Translations under genes and position numbers: made by a program
Shown here: positions 8,443-10,862 of the stretch, piece after piece
Numbering within the stretch: position 1 is the first letter of the stretch
Layout of the letters: each line of letters starts with the position of its first letter
Assembly: GCA_002391525.1 (NCBI GenBank)
Contig: DGFE01000226.1
Span: forward strand, 1 to 10,862
DNA: 10,862 bases
Source: Competibacteraceae bacterium UBA3908
Lineage (GTDB): Bacteria; Pseudomonadota; Gammaproteobacteria; Competibacterales; Competibacteraceae
Direction: 5' to 3'
Notes under the pieces: generated by a model
What the model was told of the DNA's origin: nothing
Database searches by the model: none
What the model saw: the letters and a program-made list of their open reading frames with translations, nothing else

Positions 8443-8495
8443 GCGGCGCGGGATTCGGCGTCTAGCGAACGTTCGCCGCCGATACCGCGCGCCGC
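8443..8495. terminator. Nested palindromes between convergent genes, possible bidirectional terminator
   Basis: GCGGCGCG (8443-8450) pairs with CGCGCCGC (8488-8495), CGGCG (8456-8460) with CGCCG (8474-8478), and the centre is a perfect 12-bp palindrome GCGAACGTTCGC (8465-8476). The inner elements compete, so the actual fold is unclear. It lies 40 bases after one stop and 28 bases from the convergent stop, the right place for a shared terminator. No T-run follows on either strand. Confidence 0.4.
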
Positions 8496-8523
8496 TCCGG
8501 CACGGACAGGTTTGTGAGATAGG

Positions 8524-8820
8524 TCACTGCGTGGCAGTGCGAATCAAAATCCACAGCAGAGCGACGCTGATTGCGAGATTGAAGCCCAACATCCATTGCA
8601 ACAAGCGGAAACGACCTTCGCCGCGTTCCTCCAGCACATTCAACCGGGATTCCAGCTTGCTTTCCAGCCGGTTTAAATCCTCCTTCGTCGCCAAGTCGCC
8701 AGTTCCGCCCTTCAACACCGCAGCCAGTGCGGTGGCTTGCGCTTCGGCTTGCTTTTCCTCGACACCAGCGTCCCGCAGCGCCTTGACGTAGGCAAGAGTG
8801 TCAAAGGTGAGAGTAGTCAT
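8524..8820 (-). CDS. Small coiled-coil protein with C-terminal membrane anchor (DUF1640/CCDC90-like)
   Basis: A 98-residue protein. It starts MTTLTFDTLAYVKALRDAGV, typical of the DUF1640 group (bacterial relatives of the CCDC90/MCUR1 coiled-coil family). An alanine/glutamate-rich helix (20-38) follows, then DLATKEDLNRLESKLESRL, a short coiled coil (about 42-68). A hydrophobic segment at 74-93 (LLQWMLGFNLAISVALLWIL) is a likely C-terminal membrane anchor. The molecular role of bacterial members is not established. The start at 8820 is supported by GAGGA six bases upstream. It is transcribed away from the KfrA-like gene, from a shared AT-rich spacer, and converges on the dikinase-like gene. Family assignment comes from recognition of the N-terminal motif and architecture. 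Confidence 0.8.
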   Translation of the reverse strand: MTTLTFDTLAYVKALRDAGVEEKQAEAQATALAAVLKGGTGDLATKEDLNRLESKLESRLNVLEERGEGRFRLLQWMLGFNLAISVALLWILIRTATQ

Positions 8821-8887
8821 GGCTGGTCCTCAAGCAGATTCCGGTTTGCTGGTAGCGCACGTTTCGTAGCGTGAATTTGTCCTGATA

Positions 8888-8917
8888 TTTAGAGTAGCAA
8901 ATGTCGGATTCCGACAA
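8888..8917 (-). promoter_or_regulatory. Possible promoter of the DUF1640-like gene
   Basis: On the minus strand TTGTCG (8912-8917) and TCTAAA (8888-8893) are 18 bases apart and about 68 bases upstream of the start codon. The -35 hexamer and part of the spacer coincide with the inverted repeat at 8902-8916, which suggests regulation at this site. Both boxes are imperfect matches. Confidence 0.35.
8902..8916. promoter_or_regulatory. Perfect inverted repeat TGTCGGATTCCGACA, operator candidate
   Basis: Two 7-bp arms flank a single central T, giving a perfect 15-base dyad. An A-tract follows on the plus strand (T-tract on the minus strand). It overlaps the candidate -35 of the DUF1640-like gene and lies 165 bases before the KfrA-like start. 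A dimeric regulator is the simplest reading. The cognate protein is unknown. Confidence 0.5.
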
Positions 8918-8962
8918 AAACAAACCAAAAATAACGGATCGCGTCCGATTTATTTTATTCAT

Positions 8963-8978
8963 GATTATGGGGATAATC
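8963..8978. promoter_or_regulatory. Inverted repeat GATTAT-N4-ATAATC, possible KfrA-type operator
   Basis: Perfect 6-bp arms flank GGGG in the AT-rich spacer upstream of the KfrA-like gene. The same 6-4-6 geometry recurs at 9015-9030. KfrA proteins are known to bind and repress their own promoters, so autoregulation here is a reasonable inference. Confidence 0.4.
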
Positions 8979-9007
8979 TTGAATTTTATCTCTGCAAGTG
9001 TCTGTAA

Positions 9008-9030
9008 AATACGTATTATGTAATCATAAT
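9008..9030. promoter_or_regulatory. Overlapping palindromes upstream of the KfrA-like gene
   Basis: The palindrome AATACGTATT (9008-9017) overlaps a second dyad, ATTATG-N4-CATAAT (9015-9030). The latter includes hexamers (TATTAT at 9014, CATAAT at 9025) that could serve as -10 elements. No good -35 was identified. Dyads over the likely promoter and 50-70 bases before the start codon fit an autoregulatory operator. Confidence 0.4.
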
Positions 9031-9080
9031 ATCTGTTATCATCGCTTCACCATCAATAATCACGGAGCTTCATCGATCCC

Positions 9081-10142
9081 ATGGCCCGCACCGGAATCCG
9101 CTTTGAAGACGTTCGGGATGCCGCCGAATCCCTGCTCGCGCGCGGTCTGAATCCCACCATCCAGCGCGTGCGCGAACTGCTCGGCACCGGCAGCAACACC
9201 ACCATCAGCGAGCACCTGAAAAGCTGGCAGCAACAACTCGCCGAAACGCCCAAACTAGTCCTGCCGCCAACCGTCCCGGAAGCCGTCATGGCCGCGCTGG
9301 ACGCCTTCTGGAAAATCGCCGTGCAACACGCCGAAGCCGCGTTCGAGGAACAACGACTGGCCGCCCTGCACGCGGTCGCGGAAGCCGAACAAACCCGCGA
9401 CGCCGCTCTCGCCGAACAGCGCCAGGCCCGGGCTGAGGCCACCGAAGTCCGCCAGAAACTGGCGGCCACGCAAACCACCGCCCGCGAACTCGCCGACCGC
9501 TTGCTGGTGGAACAGGAACGTCGCGCCGCCGCTGAAACCGCCGTTCAAACGGCCGAACAGGGGGCCCGGGAAGCCGCCGCCACCGTCGCCCAAATCCGCG
9601 CCGAGACCAGCGCCCGGGTCGCGCAACTCGAAACCGCGCTGCAACAAGCACGAGCGGATTTGGAACGGCAACAGACCGAAAGCCAGCGGCAATTGGATTA
9701 CGAGCGCCAGCGCGGCGCTGCCAATGAAGCGCGGTTGTTACAGCAACTTGACCGGGAACGCGCCGAATATACCGATGAAAAACAAAAACTTATGATCGAA
9801 CGTCAGAATTGGCGGGACCGGGAGGCGACGCTAAGGGAAAAGCTGGAACGCAATGAGCGGGAACAAACCGAATTGCGAGTGCAATTAAGCGGCGCGCAAG
9901 AACGTCTGCATCAATTGACCGCCGAACTCGACGCCGCCCGCGCCGCCGCCCTGGAGCACGCGGCCCAGCACCGGGAAATCGTACGCGCCCTGGACGTTGC
10001 CAGCGTCCGGCTCGACGCCGAAATCGCGTTGCGGCAACGGCTGGAACAGGAACTGGAAGAGTTGCGCGCCCTGCTCAGGCACCGACTCGCTGACATCACG
10101 GACAGCGGAGCTACAACCGTTCCCTCTCGGGACCAGGCGTAA
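9081..10142 (+). CDS. KfrA-like DNA-binding coiled-coil protein
   Basis: A 353-residue protein. The N-terminal region, about 1-60 (MARTGIRFEDVRDAAESLL, NPTIQRVRELLG, GSNTTISEHLKSWQQ), matches the helix-turn-helix domain of KfrA-type proteins (plasmid replication region DNA-binding N-terminal family). From about 85 to 335 it is almost entirely charged, alanine/glutamate/arginine/glutamine-rich helix with heptad character, a long coiled coil. KfrA proteins of IncP plasmids bind operators through the N-terminus, repress their own gene and contribute to plasmid maintenance. Chromosomal and transposon relatives also occur, including, to my recollection, TnpT that assists the TnpS recombinase of Tn4651. 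ATG 9081 is the only good start before an in-frame stop at 9057. GGAG lies 13 bases upstream, an unusually long spacing. The gene is divergent from the DUF1640-like gene and ends 13 bases from the convergent response regulator stop. Whether it acts on host genes, partition or recombination is not shown by the sequence. Confidence 0.85.
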   Translation: MARTGIRFEDVRDAAESLLARGLNPTIQRVRELLGTGSNTTISEHLKSWQQQLAETPKLVLPPTVPEAVMAALDAFWKIAVQHAEAAFEEQRLAALHAVAEAEQTRDAALAEQRQARAEATEVRQKLAATQTTARELADRLLVEQERRAAAETAVQTAEQGAREAAATVAQIRAETSARVAQLETALQQARADLERQQTESQRQLDYERQRGAANEARLLQQLDRERAEYTDEKQKLMIERQNWRDREATLREKLERNEREQTELRVQLSGAQERLHQLTAELDAARAAALEHAAQHREIVRALDVASVRLDAEIALRQRLEQELEELRALLRHRLADITDSGATTVPSRDQA

Positions 10143-10155
10143 GCACCGGCGAGAC

Positions 10156-10533
10156 TCACGATTCCAGCGTATCCTGAATCGCCTGTAACAACTGCTGGCG
10201 GGTGAAGGGCTTGGCCAGAACCTGCTGGACGCCGATCAGCGCGGCGGAATCGAGATTGAATTGCGAAGGAATGGCTCGCCGCCCCCCGGAAATGGCGATG
10301 ATTCGAGTGTCGCTCCGCTCGCGCTTCATGCCGAGGATGGTGTCGATGCCATCCTTTTCCGGCATCAGAATGTCCGTGATCACCAAATCCGGCGCATCGC
10401 GCCGGAAGCGTTCCATCCCCAGGACGCCGTTGGCGGCCGTCTCCACCCGATGGCCGGCTTGGCTCAGCATTTGCTCCAGCATTCCACAAAATTGAACATC
10501 ATCCTCGATCACCAGAATACGCGCCATTTTCAT
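10156..10533 (-). CDS. Single-domain response regulator (CheY-like receiver)
   Basis: A 125-residue protein consisting only of a receiver domain. Acidic residues Glu10, Asp11 and Asp12 (VIEDD), phosphoacceptor Asp54 (VITDILMP), switch Ser82 (IAISGG) and Lys108 (LAKPF) are all in place, so phosphorylation by a kinase is expected. There is no DNA-binding or enzymatic output domain. It probably acts by protein-protein contact or passes phosphate on. ATG 10533 is preferred, with a G-rich stretch just before it; ATG 10527 is possible. It overlaps the end of the kinase gene by 35 bases in another frame, which implies co-translation. The frame is open back to 10599, but that part is a shadow of the kinase. 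Confidence 0.92.
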   Translation of the reverse strand: MKMARILVIEDDVQFCGMLEQMLSQAGHRVETAANGVLGMERFRRDAPDLVITDILMPEKDGIDTILGMKRERSDTRIIAISGGRRAIPSQFNLDSAALIGVQQVLAKPFTRQQLLQAIQDTLES

Positions 10534-10843
10534 CACCCCCCCATGAAGGCGCCAGGGCCCGGTCCGGTTCGGGCGCGTGGCGTGGACAAAGAATTTCAAA
10601 TTCGGCGCCCTGACCGGCTTCGCTGACCACGTTGATCGCGCCGTTCATCCGCCGGACGATGCCATACACCACGGAAAGACCGAGACCGCTGCCATGCCCG
10701 ACCGCCTTGGTCGTGAAAAAAGGCTCGAAGATCCGGTCCACGATCCCCGGCGCGATGCCAGGGCCGGTATCCTGGACGCGCAAGCGCACATAATCGCCGG
10801 GCGTCAATTCAGGCGGCGGCGGACTTTGCTCGTCGCAAGCCAG
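10499..10843 (-). CDS. Sensor histidine kinase, C-terminal ATPase fragment (5'-truncated)
   Basis: Only the last 114 codons are present; the rest lies beyond the contig end. They encode the C-terminal half of a GHKL ATPase domain. DTGPGIAP is the G1 box, IFEPFFTTK the F box, and GSGLGLSVVYGIVRRMNG the G2 box, followed by GAEFEILCPR near the end. The GLGLSVVYGIV form is common in NtrB-like and hybrid-type kinases. The N box, the phosphorylated histidine and all sensor domains are missing, so the signal cannot be inferred. It is the probable cognate kinase of the overlapping receiver protein. An apparent methionine start at 10858 lies inside the adapter and is false. Confidence 0.93.
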   Translation of the reverse strand: MACDEQSPPPPELTPGDYVRLRVQDTGPGIAPGIVDRIFEPFFTTKAVGHGSGLGLSVVYGIVRRMNGAINVVSEAGQGAEFEILCPRHAPEPDRALAPSWGGDENGAYSGDRG

Positions 10844-10862
10844 CTGCCTCTTATACACATCT
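10844..10862 (-). other. Tn5/Nextera mosaic-end adapter (one mismatch)
   Basis: CTGCCTCTTATACACATCT is the reverse complement of the mosaic end with one substitution at 10847 (C for the expected T). Together with the copy at 1-19 it shows the contig ends are library-derived. Reading through it on the minus strand again yields MYKRQ. Confidence 0.93.

Noticed and set aside
10534..10599. N-terminal extension of the response regulator
   Set aside because: The extension is an out-of-frame reading of the kinase 3' end. Receiver domains begin just before the ARILVIEDD strand.
1..10862. tRNA, rRNA, CRISPR array, riboswitch or insertion sequence
   Set aside because: No clover-leaf candidate, spaced direct-repeat array, transposase gene or recognisable riboswitch core was found by reading both strands. 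In particular, no tRNA sits beside the recombinase as an integration site.

Overview
The window looks like one assembled contig from a GC-rich proteobacterium. Both ends carry the 19-base Tn5/Nextera mosaic-end sequence (1-19 perfect, 10844-10862 with one mismatch), so only about 20-10843 is genomic. Gene content (proteobacterial-type GltB, NADP-type GdhA, tyrosine recombinase, KfrA-like protein, two-component pair) and base composition fit a gammaproteobacterium. An activated-sludge lineage such as Competibacteraceae is a guess from general resemblance only.

Layout. Positions 20-4175 hold two central nitrogen-assimilation genes on the minus strand: gdhA (NADP-glutamate dehydrogenase) and, downstream of it, the first 866 codons of gltB (glutamate synthase large subunit), cut by the contig end. 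Both make glutamate from 2-oxoglutarate, one directly from ammonium and one from glutamine. Immediately upstream of gdhA on the same strand is a complete tyrosine recombinase (4267-5439, possibly starting at 5532).

Divergent from the recombinase is an 879-residue protein (5764-8403, plus strand). It joins a degenerate KaiC/RecA-like N-terminus to a pyruvate-phosphate-dikinase-type ATP-binding domain and a conserved C-terminal domain of unknown role. It lacks the phosphohistidine and PEP-binding modules of true PEP synthase or PPDK. This is the most unusual gene in the window.

A nested palindromic region separates it from a convergent small coiled-coil membrane protein (8524-8820, minus; DUF1640/CCDC90-like). 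A 260-base AT-rich spacer with several perfect inverted repeats lies between that gene and a divergent KfrA-like DNA-binding coiled-coil protein (9081-10142, plus). The right end carries a convergent two-component pair on the minus strand: the C-terminal ATPase part of a histidine kinase, overlapping a stand-alone receiver-domain response regulator.

The left part is metabolic core and the right end is signalling. The middle (recombinase, dikinase-like fusion, DUF1640, KfrA-like) has an accessory flavour. The recombinase plus KfrA-like pair recalls the TnpS/TnpT resolution system of Tn4651-type transposons, but the two genes are 3.6 kb apart here and no element ends were found. No tRNA, rRNA, CRISPR array or insertion sequence was seen. 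Several very long antisense open frames (for example 5-2680 plus) are shadows of real genes caused by high GC.
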